From Sphingomonadales bacterium EhC05 (GTDB taxonomy: Bacteria; Pseudomonadota; Alphaproteobacteria; Sphingomonadales; Sphingomonadaceae), in the NCBI GenBank assembly GCA_001650955.1, contig LXYP01000003.1, positions 124,001-188,000 on the forward strand: a stretch of DNA of 64,000 nt, written 5' to 3'. Made by a program: the position numbers and the translations under genes. The stretch's first letter is position 1; every line of letters starts with the position of its first letter. Under the pieces are notes generated by a model. It made no database searches, had not been told where the DNA came from, and was given only the letters and a program-made list of their open reading frames with translations. Shown in pieces: positions 17,841 through 26,641 of this stretch.

Positions 17841-19163
17841 ATGCGGAAATTTTCGAAATTGAGTCTGTTTTTGGCGGCATCGATGCTCGCGATCACACCG
17901 GCGCAAGCCGACGGTTTGAATGAAGCGATATCGGCCGACCTGCCTTCGCTGATGGAAATTTATCGCGATCTCCATGCCAATCCCGAACTGAGTGGCGAAG
18001 AAGTGCAAACCGCCGCCAAGCTTGCGGCCGAGGCCCGCCGTTTGGGTTTCACCGTCACCGAGAAAGTGGGCGGTACGGGCGTCGTTGCCGTCATGGAAAA
18101 TGGCGAGGGCCCAACGGTCATGATCCGCGCGGATATGGATGGCCTGCCGCTCGAAGAGAAAACCGGACTGCCCTTCGCATCCACAACCACGGCCAAAACC
18201 CGCCAGGGCAATGATACATTTGTCATGCATGCATGTGGCCATGATACGCATATGACCGGCTGGGTTGGCACGGCGCGGCAACTGGCGGCGCGCAAGGATG
18301 AATGGTCCGGCAGCCTGGTAATGATTTTGCAACCCGCCGAAGAAACCGGCGAGGGCGCAGTGGCGATGCTGGAGGATGGCCTCTACACGCGCTTCCCCAA
18401 GCCCGATCATGTCATCGCCTTTCATGATGCTGCCGGTGCGCCTGCTGGATATATTGGCTATTCCCCGGGCTTTGCGCTTGCCAATGTCGACAGTGTCGAT
18501 ATCACGGTCAAAGGTGTCGGCGGTCATGGCGCCTATCCGCATACCACCAAAGATCCGGTGGTGCTGGCCAGCCGCATCGTCGGCGCGCTGCAAACCCTGG
18601 TCAGTCGCGAAATTGATCCGCAAGATCCTGCGGTGGTGACCGTCGGCAGTTTCCAGGCAGGGACCAAACATAATATCATTGCCGATGATGCACTGCTATT
18701 GCTCACCGTACGCAGCTATTCGGATGAAACGCGGGCCAAGCTGCTCGAGGGGATCAAGCGCATTGCCAAAGGTGAGGCGATCACCGCCGGCGTGCCGGAA
18801 GACCGCGTGCCGGAAGTGAGCATTCGCGAGGATGAATTTACCCCGGCGACCTATAATACGCCTGAATTTACCCTGGAAATTGCCAAGCTGTTCGAAGAGC
18901 GTTTTGGCAAGGAGCGTGTAATTCAGTCTAAGCCGGTGATGGGCGGCGAAGATTTCAGCCGCTATCGGCGGGCCGATGAGTCGATCAACAGCATGATATT
19001 CTGGGTTGGCGGCGTGCCGATGGAGGAATATCTCGCGGCCCAGCGCGGCGAGGTCAAATTGCCATCGCTACATAGCCCGCTGTGGGCGCCGGATGCGGAG
19101 AAGGTTATCGCGACAGGTGCCGAAGCTCTGACCGCGGCGGCGCTTCACCTGATGAAAAAATGA
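17841..19163 (+). CDS. Exported M20D amidohydrolase/peptidase
   Basis: A 440-residue zinc hydrolase of the M20D family (hippurate hydrolase/IAA-amino-acid hydrolase type). The start at 17841 gives a clean signal peptide (KLSLFLAASMLAITPAQA-D) with GGGG 6 bases upstream; the frame is open further upstream, with ATGs at 17772, 17829 and 17835. Metal-binding and catalytic parts are MIRADMDGLPLEEKTGLPF, MHACGHDTHMTGWVG, LQPAEETGEGAVAML, the dimerisation-domain GVGGHGAYPHTTKDP and VMGGEDFSRY. Family members cleave N-acyl amino acids; the signal peptide implies periplasmic action. The next small gene overlaps its stop by ATGA. Confidence 0.93.
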   Translation: MRKFSKLSLFLAASMLAITPAQADGLNEAISADLPSLMEIYRDLHANPELSGEEVQTAAKLAAEARRLGFTVTEKVGGTGVVAVMENGEGPTVMIRADMDGLPLEEKTGLPFASTTTAKTRQGNDTFVMHACGHDTHMTGWVGTARQLAARKDEWSGSLVMILQPAEETGEGAVAMLEDGLYTRFPKPDHVIAFHDAAGAPAGYIGYSPGFALANVDSVDITVKGVGGHGAYPHTTKDPVVLASRIVGALQTLVSREIDPQDPAVVTVGSFQAGTKHNIIADDALLLLTVRSYSDETRAKLLEGIKRIAKGEAITAGVPEDRVPEVSIREDEFTPATYNTPEFTLEIAKLFEERFGKERVIQSKPVMGGEDFSRYRRADESINSMIFWVGGVPMEEYLAAQRGEVKLPSLHSPLWAPDAEKVIATGAEALTAAALHLMKK

Positions 19164-19528
19164 ACCTCGGCGTCGGGACTGCCAGCCTGTTGCTGATCAT
19201 CGCAACCGGACAGTCCGGACTGTCGGTTCCAGCAGGCGTTGATGCCACCTATTTTGAAGGTCGTTGGGCGTTTGAAGAAGATGATTGTGAAAATCCAACC
19301 AACTGGACGATGATCTCCGGAGGCCTGTTTGTCTCGGAGGACCTGTCCGGCAAATGGCAATGGGATGATGGCAATCTGCTGCTGAAACTGGTTGATCTGG
19401 CGGTGGATGAAGTGAGCGGCGAGGCTGGCGAGCGGTTCGAGATGGAAGGTCCGGTGACGATCATCGATCCCAACCGGTTCAACTTCCGGATCGAACCCGA
19501 CGTCTATCGGCTGAAACGCTGCCTTTAG
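19160..19528 (+). CDS. Hypothetical small exported protein
   Basis: A 122-residue protein beginning at an ATG that overlaps the TGA of the M20D gene (ATGA), so it is probably translated by coupling. The N-terminus (TASLLLIIATGQSGLSVPAG) looks like a short signal peptide. The mature part contains WAFEEDDCENPTNWTMI and a C-terminal Cys (LKRCL), and looks like a small beta-rich protein. No characterised family is recognised. Its coupling suggests a link to the hydrolase, but this is inference. Confidence 0.65.
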   Translation: MNLGVGTASLLLIIATGQSGLSVPAGVDATYFEGRWAFEEDDCENPTNWTMISGGLFVSEDLSGKWQWDDGNLLLKLVDLAVDEVSGEAGERFEMEGPVTIIDPNRFNFRIEPDVYRLKRCL

Positions 19529-19569
19529 GCGTCTGTTCCAAAGCGATGTCTGACGATCACGGCCGGGTC

Positions 19570-20010
19570 CTAGGGGAGGACGCTGATCGGATTGTCGATG
19601 CTGCCGGTTTGGCCCGGTTTCGGTGAGGTCACCGTTACATTTACATTCCGCTGATTGACGCTGGATGATGCCACCTGGCGATCATAGCCGGTGTCTTGCG
19701 CCGCGGCGGCGCTTTGGATTGGCGGCCCAGCGTTTCCCATTGCCTCAGCGATTTCGCCTGAATCTTCAAAAGCGAAATCCTCCATGTCCCCGCCGACCAT
19801 CGATTCACCGAAATTAAATTCCTCTTCCTCCTCGTCCTCGTCCTCATAGCCCCAGCTGTCATCTTCTTCCTCTTCCGCGGCGACAGTGACGGGTTGGGCG
19901 ACTGCGGTGGGGGGAATTGGAGCGGCAGGCTTCTCATCATCGCCGGTGGGCGCGATAAAAAAGATCAGAAACCCTATGGATACTGCGAAGGTAAGGCTTT
20001 CTTTCAACAT
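19570..20010 (-). CDS. Hypothetical membrane-anchored, highly acidic protein
   Basis: A 146-residue protein. Residues 5-22 form one hydrophobic helix (LTFAVSIGFLIFFIAPTG), probably a signal anchor. A proline/alanine linker leads into an extremely acidic stretch at about residues 45-65 with runs of Glu and Asp. The rest is low complexity and ends in a VNVTVTSPKPGQTGSIDNP segment. No domain is recognised. The frame is supported by coding bias and the absence of a competing gene. It converges on the gene at 19160-19528 and is divergent from the regulator gene at 20216. Confidence 0.6.
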   Translation of the reverse strand: MLKESLTFAVSIGFLIFFIAPTGDDEKPAAPIPPTAVAQPVTVAAEEEEDDSWGYEDEDEEEEEFNFGESMVGGDMEDFAFEDSGEIAEAMGNAGPPIQSAAAAQDTGYDRQVASSSVNQRNVNVTVTSPKPGQTGSIDNPISVLP

Positions 20011-20189
20011 CGGACATTCTCACAGATAGACAGATGCCGCCCGATATATGGTTTTTGGGTTAAATATCTCCTAAATGCCCGACCGCAAGGCCGAGATATT
20101 GAGGGCTATTGTGCTGGTATCCCGATTCTATCCGATGATTGACAAATTGTCGGACCTCAAATCGATAATCCGAAATATACTTGTCATTT

Positions 20190-20205
20190 TGTAAAATAAT
20201 TTACA
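20190..20205. promoter_or_regulatory. Palindrome just upstream of the XRE/DUF2083 regulator gene
   Basis: TGTAAA-ATAA-TTTACA, a perfect 6+6 inverted repeat, ends 10 bases before the regulator ATG. Such a position suits autorepression by the adjacent regulator or steric block of translation initiation. A related shorter palindrome, GTAAA-A-TTTAC, occurs in the next intergenic region around 21699-21709. Binding is inferred, not shown. Confidence 0.4.
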
Positions 20206-20215
20206 TAGAATATGG

Positions 20216-21607
20216 ATGGCTGATCAGAAATTATATGCAGGTGCTGCAATCAGACGATTGCGGCGCGGGGCAGGGATGACGCAGGTTGCCTTGGCCACCG
20301 CGCTGGACATTTCTGCGAGCTATCTCAATCTTATCGAACGCAATCAACGGCCGCTCAGTGCGCGTTTGATGCTGCTTCTCGCCGAGCGTTTTGACTTTGA
20401 TCCACGGCAGCTCGTCGGGGCGGAGCCGGGCGGTGGTGCCAGTGGTATCAGACGCCGGTTGGCCGATGCGATGTTTGCGGATCTGTCGATCGACAATAGC
20501 GAATTGGAAGAATGGCTGGGTTCTGCCCCCAATACCGCAGAAGCATTTGTGCGCCTGTTCGACAATCGTTCAGTTGCAGCTGCCGATGGGGCGGGGCAGC
20601 CGACTGACCCGATTCAGGCGGTTCGCCGCGAAATTGAACGGTGGCGGAATCATTTTGCCGATCTGGATGCTATGGCGGAAGAGCTTGCCGATGAATTGCG
20701 GCTTGGCGCAGGCGATCTCTATGGAGCAATCGCAGAACGGTTGCGCGTGAAGCACCAGCTGACGATCCGAATCTTGCCAGAGACTGTATTGCCCGACAAA
20801 TTGCGTCGCCTCGACCTGCATGCGCGACAACTTCAGCTATCCGAGATGCTCGACCCTGCGTCGCGGACATTTCAGGCTGCATTGTTGCTTGGCCAGATCG
20901 AGGCGCGCGCCGAGATTGACGCGCTTGCCGCAGGTGGAAATTTTGAGGATCGTTCGGCTGAAAAACTGTTTCGTCGGCATTTATGCAGCTATTTTGCCGC
21001 GGCGCTCATGATGCCATATGCCCGTTTCCTGAGAGCTTGCGAGCAAAATGGCTATCGTATTCAGGTGCTGCAGCGCCGATTCGGCGCAGGATTTGAGCAA
21101 GTGGCGCATCGGCTGACCACCTTGCAACGAGTCGGCGCGAGAGGCTTGCCATTTTTCATGCTGAGAATTGATCGATCGGGCATGATATCCAAACGCTATT
21201 CCGGGGCCAGCAATGCCCCGATGGTGGAAAGCGACTATCGCTGTCCGCTTTGGAACATTCACAGGGTCTTCGAACAGCCAGCGGAAATTCAACCCCAGTT
21301 GGTTGTTCTGGAGGATGATTCGACATGGTTCACCCTGTCGCGGGCGGTGCAGGGGATCGGCGCAGGTGCCGGGGGATATGCGCCAGCATTTGCGATCGGC
21401 CTGGGTGTTGCTGCGGAATATGCCGCGACCCTGCATGATGCGCGAGGTTTTGATCTGTCAGCCGAAGCGGCAGATCCAATCGGGCTGGGCTGCCCGTCCT
21501 GCACCCGTGTGCAATGTTCCCAGCGGTCAGCCCCACCCCGGAATCGGCCCCTGAAATTTGATGAGCGCGCGCGCGGATTAACCCCGTTTGATTTTGCTGC
21601 TGACTAG
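20216..21607 (+). CDS. XRE-family transcriptional regulator with DUF2083 domain (ScfR/RamB type)
   Basis: A 463-residue regulator. Residues about 10-65 are an XRE helix-turn-helix (MTQVALATALDISASYLNLI). The middle resembles the IrrE-like DUF955 region. The C-terminus is a DUF2083 domain with the family's cysteine cluster GCPSCTRVQCSQRSAPP. Relatives such as RamB and ScfR control glyoxylate, methylcitrate or short-chain fatty-acid genes. No such genes adjoin it here, so targets must lie elsewhere. ATG 20216 is used; an ATG four bases earlier runs into a stop. A palindrome lies directly upstream. Confidence 0.9.
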   Translation: MADQKLYAGAAIRRLRRGAGMTQVALATALDISASYLNLIERNQRPLSARLMLLLAERFDFDPRQLVGAEPGGGASGIRRRLADAMFADLSIDNSELEEWLGSAPNTAEAFVRLFDNRSVAAADGAGQPTDPIQAVRREIERWRNHFADLDAMAEELADELRLGAGDLYGAIAERLRVKHQLTIRILPETVLPDKLRRLDLHARQLQLSEMLDPASRTFQAALLLGQIEARAEIDALAAGGNFEDRSAEKLFRRHLCSYFAAALMMPYARFLRACEQNGYRIQVLQRRFGAGFEQVAHRLTTLQRVGARGLPFFMLRIDRSGMISKRYSGASNAPMVESDYRCPLWNIHRVFEQPAEIQPQLVVLEDDSTWFTLSRAVQGIGAGAGGYAPAFAIGLGVAAEYAATLHDARGFDLSAEAADPIGLGCPSCTRVQCSQRSAPPRNRPLKFDERARGLTPFDFAAD

Positions 21608-21641
21608 GAAAACATCGGAAAGTCGAGAATTTGGTGCGATA

Positions 21642-21730
21642 CTGTCGGTAGATTGAAAAGTTTAAACGCCATGTTGCGGCTTTCGTGAGAATATCATTGT
21701 AAAATTTACCGACAGATAACCAATTCTGTC
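21642..21730. promoter_or_regulatory. Repeated CTGTC-type elements before the sugar-transferase gene
   Basis: CTGTCGGTA at 21642-21650 has an exact inverted copy, TACCGACAG, at 21707-21715. The second copy overlaps another inverted repeat, GACAGA-N8-TCTGTC (21711-21730). The 160-base gap precedes the prs block, whose regulator PrsR is a sigma54-type activator, so these may be activator sites. No clear -24/-12 promoter was seen. The assignment is inference. Confidence 0.35.
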
Positions 21731-21767
21731 TATCAGCGGTTTAAAGCAATGAAAGACCGTCACCAAG

Positions 21768-23156
21768 ATGATCAGGCTATTTAAACATTATATTCCCTAT
21801 CCGGTAATTTTTCTGGGACTTCTGGACTTCATGCTGCTGGTTCTGGCAGCCGAAATGGGGTGGGTTTTCCGCGCGATTCAGATCGAAATGGAGATTGGGT
21901 CGATTTTTGATCGGCCCGCGCCGATCCTGAGCTTTGCTCTGGCACTCCAGCTCGCGCTTATCTCGGTCGGGGTCTATGGCGCGGAAGCGCTGCAATCAAT
22001 TCGATTTGCAGCTGCGCGCATATTGGTTGCAATTTCTCTGGGCGTTATTTTTCTGTCGCTGATGGCATTCCTGTTACCGGGGATAACTTTATGGCGGTCG
22101 AATTCGCTCTATGCGATGATATTTGCGATCACCTTATTGATGGGCATTCGCATCCTATTGGGCGCTTTACTCGACAGTGATGTGTTCAAAAGGCGCTTGC
22201 TGATCCTTGGTGCCGGACCGAAGGCCAATCGGCTTGCCAAATTGGAAAAGCGGCAGGAAAGCGGATTCATCATTGCAGGCTATGTCGACATGAATGAAGG
22301 GCCCAGCCTGATCCCATCCGCTATGAAACGGCAGGGCATCTCCAATTTGCCGGGCTATGTGATTGATCTTGAGGTCAGTGAGGTTGTCCTTGCTTTGGAA
22401 GAGCGGCGGAATTCGCTTCCCGTGGCCGATCTTCTGACGATCAAGACGACCGGCGTGCACGTCAATGATATGTCCAGTTTCATTGAGCGGGAAACTGGTC
22501 GTGTTGATCTCGAAAGCGTCAATCCAAGCTGGTTTATATTCTCTGATGGTTTCTCTTCTGGCCGACGTATCTCGTCGGCGTTCAAACGTGGCTTTGACAT
22601 TTTTCTGAGCCTGCTTTTGCTGATGTTGACGGGTCCTTTCATTCTGCTGTTCGCTGCCCTGATAAAGATGGAGAGCAAAGGCGGTGCGTTCTTCAAACAG
22701 GAGCGGGTGGGTCTATATGGTCAGAATTTCAGTATCCTGAAACTTCGCTCGATGCGCGCCGATGCCGAAGTTGCCGGCCAAGCGGTCTGGGCGAGTGAAA
22801 ATGACCCCCGGATCACCCGAATAGGGCGGTTCATTCGAAAAGTACGGATTGATGAATTGCCGCAGGCCTGGAGCGTTTTGAAAGGCGAAATGAGTTTCGT
22901 TGGCCCGCGCCCGGAACGGCCACAATTTGTTGATGACCTGCAGACCAAAATGCCATTTTATGCCGAGAGACATATTGTCAAGCCGGGCATTACCGGTTGG
23001 GCGCAAATCAATTATCCTTATGGGGCGTCGATCGAGGATGCGCGTCATAAGCTCGAATATGATCTCTATTATGCGAAAAATTATTCGCCGTTTCTGGATT
23101 TGCTGATCATATTGCAGACGATCCGCGTGGTGCTCTGGCCGGAAGGTGTCCGCTGA
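21768..23156 (+). CDS. Polyisoprenyl-phosphate sugar transferase, PEP-CTERM/exopolysaccharide type
   Basis: A 462-residue initiating glycosyltransferase. The N-terminal 130 residues carry four to five hydrophobic segments; the middle is a nucleotide-binding-like domain (LLILGAGPKANRLAKLEK). The C-terminal 190 residues are the bacterial sugar-transferase domain: membrane helix LSLLLLMLTGPFILLFAAL, then FKQERVGLYGQNFSILKLRS, RIDELPQAWSVLKGEMSFVG and PRPERPQF, ending with GITGWAQINYPYG. It transfers a sugar phosphate to undecaprenyl phosphate to start repeat-unit synthesis. The architecture matches the EpsB-like group found beside PEP-CTERM loci. prsK starts two bases after its stop. Confidence 0.93.
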   Translation: MIRLFKHYIPYPVIFLGLLDFMLLVLAAEMGWVFRAIQIEMEIGSIFDRPAPILSFALALQLALISVGVYGAEALQSIRFAAARILVAISLGVIFLSLMAFLLPGITLWRSNSLYAMIFAITLLMGIRILLGALLDSDVFKRRLLILGAGPKANRLAKLEKRQESGFIIAGYVDMNEGPSLIPSAMKRQGISNLPGYVIDLEVSEVVLALEERRNSLPVADLLTIKTTGVHVNDMSSFIERETGRVDLESVNPSWFIFSDGFSSGRRISSAFKRGFDIFLSLLLLMLTGPFILLFAALIKMESKGGAFFKQERVGLYGQNFSILKLRSMRADAEVAGQAVWASENDPRITRIGRFIRKVRIDELPQAWSVLKGEMSFVGPRPERPQFVDDLQTKMPFYAERHIVKPGITGWAQINYPYGASIEDARHKLEYDLYYAKNYSPFLDLLIILQTIRVVLWPEGVR

Positions 23157-23157
23157 G

Positions 23158-25254
23158 ATGGAATCGATCCTGTCAAATATCAGCATTTTCGGGCACGGCA
23201 TTGCGGCGGCGCTGTTTGCCGCTATCGCGATTTGGCAGTTTCAGCGCAAAGCGGAAAGAAACGCTCCCCAGATAACGCTGATCATTGCGGTGAGCCTGAC
23301 CAGCTTCTGGGCCTTGTCTGTGGCGGTCGAGGGGCCGTTTTCGGCCATGTCTAATTTTGGCGAAAGTCTTCGGAATTTGGGTTGGCTCGCCTTCATGTTT
23401 GCGTTGTTGCGATCCGGGAAAGGCCGCGGCGAGCCAACGACAATCAATATAATCTATGTTGCGCTGGTGCTGGTGTTGATTGGCCAGATGATCGTCGACT
23501 CGCTGATTCCGATCTTTGCCGGCAGTCCGCGTCTGGAGGGGATGACGCTCTATACCGCATTGGTGCTGCGGATGATATTCGCGGTCGGCGCCGTGGTTCT
23601 GGTGCACAATCTCTATTCCATATCTGCACCGGAAACACGCTGGGGAATTCGGCTGCCAATGGCATCACTGGCGGCGATGTGGACCTATGATCTCAATCTT
23701 TTCACAATCACATATCTGACCCAACAATTTCCGGCCGAACTCAGCGCCATGCGAGGTCCTGCCATGGCGATCATTGCCCCAATTATGGCGCTGGCTTCCA
23801 TTCGCAATACGGACTGGAATCTGAAACTCTCGCGCTCGGTGGCTTTCCGTTCATTGTCGCTGATCGCGATTGGTGGCTATCTGCTCATGATGATCGTGAT
23901 CGCAACCGCCTTGCAGATCATCGGTGGTGATTATGCCCGGCTTGCCCAGGTCAGTTTTCTATTTGGCACGACGGTAGCCGCGTTGTTGCTATTACCATCG
24001 GGAAAGTTTCGCGCATGGTTCAAGGTCAAACTGGCAAAGAATTTTTTCCAGCATCGCTATGATTATCGCGCCGAATGGATCCGTTTCACCGATACAATCG
24101 GTCGTCCAGGTGCGACAAGCGCGCCGTTTCACGAACGCGTCGTGCAGGCGATTGCTGATATTACCGACTCCCCGGGCGGTATCCTGTTAATGCCCGATGA
24201 TTGCGGACATCTGGTCCTGCAATCGCGCTGGAATTGGCAGTCGATACAAGTGCCGGCGCACGCATGCACGAGCCGCACCATACCATTTTTCCAGGACTCC
24301 ATGCATATTGTCGAATTTGATGCGCTGCGTAACAATGAAGACCCCAAATGCGACGATGCCGCCATCCCCAAATGGATGATCGAGGATCAGGAAACCTGGG
24401 CCGCAGTGCCGCTGGTGCATTTTGACCGGTTCGCAGGCTTGATTCTGCTGTCCCGTCCGCGGATTCACCGGACATTGGATTGGGAAGATCTGGACATGTT
24501 GCGGGTGGTCGGACGGCAGGTTGCAAGCTATCTTGCAGAGGCGCGGAGTCAGGAATCCCTGTCCGAGGCCCAGCGATTTGATGAGTTTAACCGTCGCATG
24601 GCATTCATCATGCATGATATCAAGAATCTGGTAAGTCAGCTCAGTTTGCTGGCACGCAATTCCAAGCGCCATGCCGATAATCCGGAATTTCGTGCCGATA
24701 TGGTCGAAACGCTTCAGGATTCCGCCGACAAGCTGAACGGACTGCTTGAGCGATTGTCGCAGCATAATAAAGCCAAGGCAGAAGAACCCAAGGCGATCAA
24801 GGTCGGCGCATTGATCAAATCCATCGTTGAGAAAAAGCGACTGCTGCATTCCATCGAGACTTCGGAGATTGATAATCTGACGGCAATGGCCGACCCTGCG
24901 CGGGTGGACCAGATCCTCGGTCATTTGATCCAGAATGCAATTGACGCGAGTAGCGGAGGGCAGCCGATCGTCATCAATGCCCGGCGCCGAGACCTCAGCA
25001 TCGCAATAGAAGTTATCGATCAAGGTGTCGGAATGTCCAGCGAGTTTGTCCGCAGCCAATTATTCAAGCCCTTTGCATCCAGCAAACAGGGCGGGTTTGG
25101 GATTGGTGCCTATGAAGCGCGCGAGCTGGCGAAAGCCATGAACGGACGCCTGGAAGTCGAGAGCAAAGAAAGCGCGGGGAGCAAGTTCACGCTTATTTTG
25201 CCATTAGCCAAAAATATTTCCGAAGAAATTTCCGATGATGAAAGGGCCGCCTGA
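23158..25254 (+). CDS. prsK: PEP-CTERM/EPS-system sensor histidine kinase PrsK
   Basis: A 698-residue membrane histidine kinase. Residues 1-300 contain about eight hydrophobic segments (7TM-type sensor). A GAF domain follows (about 330-470), then the dimerisation/phosphoacceptor region MAFIMHDIKNLVSQL with phosphoacceptor His486. The C-terminal ATPase has NAIDAS, DQGVGMSSEF, FKPFASSKQGGFGIGAYEA and a final GSKFTLILPL. It should phosphorylate PrsR encoded directly behind. The ATG at 23158, one base after the preceding TGA, is preferred over a GTG 12 bases earlier. Domain order matches the PrsK family of exosortase-linked loci. Confidence 0.95.
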   Translation: MESILSNISIFGHGIAAALFAAIAIWQFQRKAERNAPQITLIIAVSLTSFWALSVAVEGPFSAMSNFGESLRNLGWLAFMFALLRSGKGRGEPTTINIIYVALVLVLIGQMIVDSLIPIFAGSPRLEGMTLYTALVLRMIFAVGAVVLVHNLYSISAPETRWGIRLPMASLAAMWTYDLNLFTITYLTQQFPAELSAMRGPAMAIIAPIMALASIRNTDWNLKLSRSVAFRSLSLIAIGGYLLMMIVIATALQIIGGDYARLAQVSFLFGTTVAALLLLPSGKFRAWFKVKLAKNFFQHRYDYRAEWIRFTDTIGRPGATSAPFHERVVQAIADITDSPGGILLMPDDCGHLVLQSRWNWQSIQVPAHACTSRTIPFFQDSMHIVEFDALRNNEDPKCDDAAIPKWMIEDQETWAAVPLVHFDRFAGLILLSRPRIHRTLDWEDLDMLRVVGRQVASYLAEARSQESLSEAQRFDEFNRRMAFIMHDIKNLVSQLSLLARNSKRHADNPEFRADMVETLQDSADKLNGLLERLSQHNKAKAEEPKAIKVGALIKSIVEKKRLLHSIETSEIDNLTAMADPARVDQILGHLIQNAIDASSGGQPIVINARRRDLSIAIEVIDQGVGMSSEFVRSQLFKPFASSKQGGFGIGAYEARELAKAMNGRLEVESKESAGSKFTLILPLAKNISEEISDDERAA

Positions 25255-25255
25255 G

Positions 25256-26638
25256 ATGTTGGATAAAAATCAAAAAACCAAAGAGAAACTGTTGATTGTC
25301 GAAGACGATCCGGGGCTGCAGAAACAGCTGAAATGGGCCTATGAGGATTTCGAGGTCTTTATCGCTGGCGACCGCAACAGCGCGATTGAATTGCTTCGCG
25401 CCGAAGAACCCGATGTGGTGACCCTGGATCTCGGGTTGCCACCTGATCCCGACGGCACGACCGAGGGATTTGCAACAATGGATGCGATTTTGAGCCTGAA
25501 ACCGGATACGAAAGTCATTGTCGCATCCGGCCATGGTGAAAAATCCAGCGCTTTGCGGGCGATCTCCGGCGGCGCCTGGGACTTTTATCAAAAGCCGGTG
25601 GATATTGATGAACTGGGATTGATTGTTCGCCGCGCCTTTCATGTCCAGAAGCTGGAGAAGGAAAACGCTTTTCTCGCCACAATGGGTGGCGAAGGGGATC
25701 GGGTGTTGGGCCAGGTCATCACCGGCGCACCGGAGATGCTCAAAGTTGCGCAGATGATCGAGCGTGTGGCCAACACAAATGCCTCGGTGATGCTGCTCGG
25801 CGCAAGCGGCACCGGCAAAGAGCTGCTCGCAAAAGGATTGCATGATGCAAGCGACCGGCGCGATCAGGCATTTGTTCCGATAAACTGCGCCGCCATTCCC
25901 GAAAACCTGCTCGAGTCCGAACTTTTCGGGCATGAGAAAGGGGCTTTTACCGGGGCGGTCAAAACCACCGAAGGCAAGATCGAGCAAGCCAATGGCGGGA
26001 CATTGTTCCTCGATGAGGTCGGCGACATTCCGTTGCCTTTGCAAGTGAAATTGCTGCGCTTCATTCAGGAGCGGGTGATTGAACGGATCGGCGGACGGAA
26101 GCAGATTGCAGTCGATACGCGGATCGTCTGCGCCACGCACCAGAATCTCGATCAGATGATTTCGACCAATGAGTTTCGCGAAGATCTCTATTATCGCCTG
26201 GCTGAAATCGTGATCAAAATTCCGGCCTTGGCCGAACGGTCAGGCGATGTCAGTCTGCTCGCCCGCCATTTTCAGAAGAAGTTTTCGAAGGAAATCAATC
26301 CGGCGGTGAAAGGACTCTCCCCAGAAGCCTTGTCGGCGTTGAGCGCCTGGAATTGGCCCGGCAATGTCCGCGAGCTGGAAAACCGGATCAAGCGCGCGGT
26401 GATCATGGCTGATGGGAAACTGGTGAGCGCCAATGATCTGGATCTCGAGACCGATACGGATTCGCCTCTGGATTTGCTCAATCTGAAAGCGGCGAGAGAA
26501 GCGGCTGATCGCTCTGCGATTTTGCGGGCGATCTCCCAGACCGATGGAAATATCTCCAATGCCGCCAAGCTGCTCGGGATTAGCCGGCCGACGCTCTATG
26601 ACTTGCTCAAGCAATATCAGTTGCAACAGGCGAGCTAA
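25256..26638 (+). CDS. prsR: Sigma54-type response regulator PrsR
   Basis: A 460-residue NtrC-like regulator. The receiver domain holds the likely phosphoacceptor Asp58 in VVTLDLGLPPDPDG. The AAA+ domain has Walker A GASGTGKELLAKGL, the sigma54-contacting GAFTGA loop in EKGAFTGAVKTTEG, Walker B GGTLFLDEVGDI, and arginine fingers downstream. The C-terminal Fis-type helix-turn-helix is NAAKLLGISRPTLYDLLKQY. It activates sigma54 promoters of exopolysaccharide and PEP-CTERM genes in the known systems. The ATG at 25256 follows the prsK TGA by one base, so the pair is co-transcribed and probably coupled. Confidence 0.95.
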   Translation: MLDKNQKTKEKLLIVEDDPGLQKQLKWAYEDFEVFIAGDRNSAIELLRAEEPDVVTLDLGLPPDPDGTTEGFATMDAILSLKPDTKVIVASGHGEKSSALRAISGGAWDFYQKPVDIDELGLIVRRAFHVQKLEKENAFLATMGGEGDRVLGQVITGAPEMLKVAQMIERVANTNASVMLLGASGTGKELLAKGLHDASDRRDQAFVPINCAAIPENLLESELFGHEKGAFTGAVKTTEGKIEQANGGTLFLDEVGDIPLPLQVKLLRFIQERVIERIGGRKQIAVDTRIVCATHQNLDQMISTNEFREDLYYRLAEIVIKIPALAERSGDVSLLARHFQKKFSKEINPAVKGLSPEALSALSAWNWPGNVRELENRIKRAVIMADGKLVSANDLDLETDTDSPLDLLNLKAAREAADRSAILRAISQTDGNISNAAKLLGISRPTLYDLLKQYQLQQAS

Positions 26639-26641
26639 CCC

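Noticed and set aside
17796-18671. Open frame of 291 codons on the minus strand
   Set aside because: Opposite the M20D hydrolase gene, whose zinc motifs are intact.
24187-25059. Open frame of 290 codons on the minus strand
   Set aside because: Opposite the kinase domain of prsK; composition is that of an antisense shadow.
25193-26140. Open frame of 315 codons on the minus strand
   Set aside because: It lies opposite prsR, whose domains are unambiguous. No ribosome-binding site and no family resemblance.
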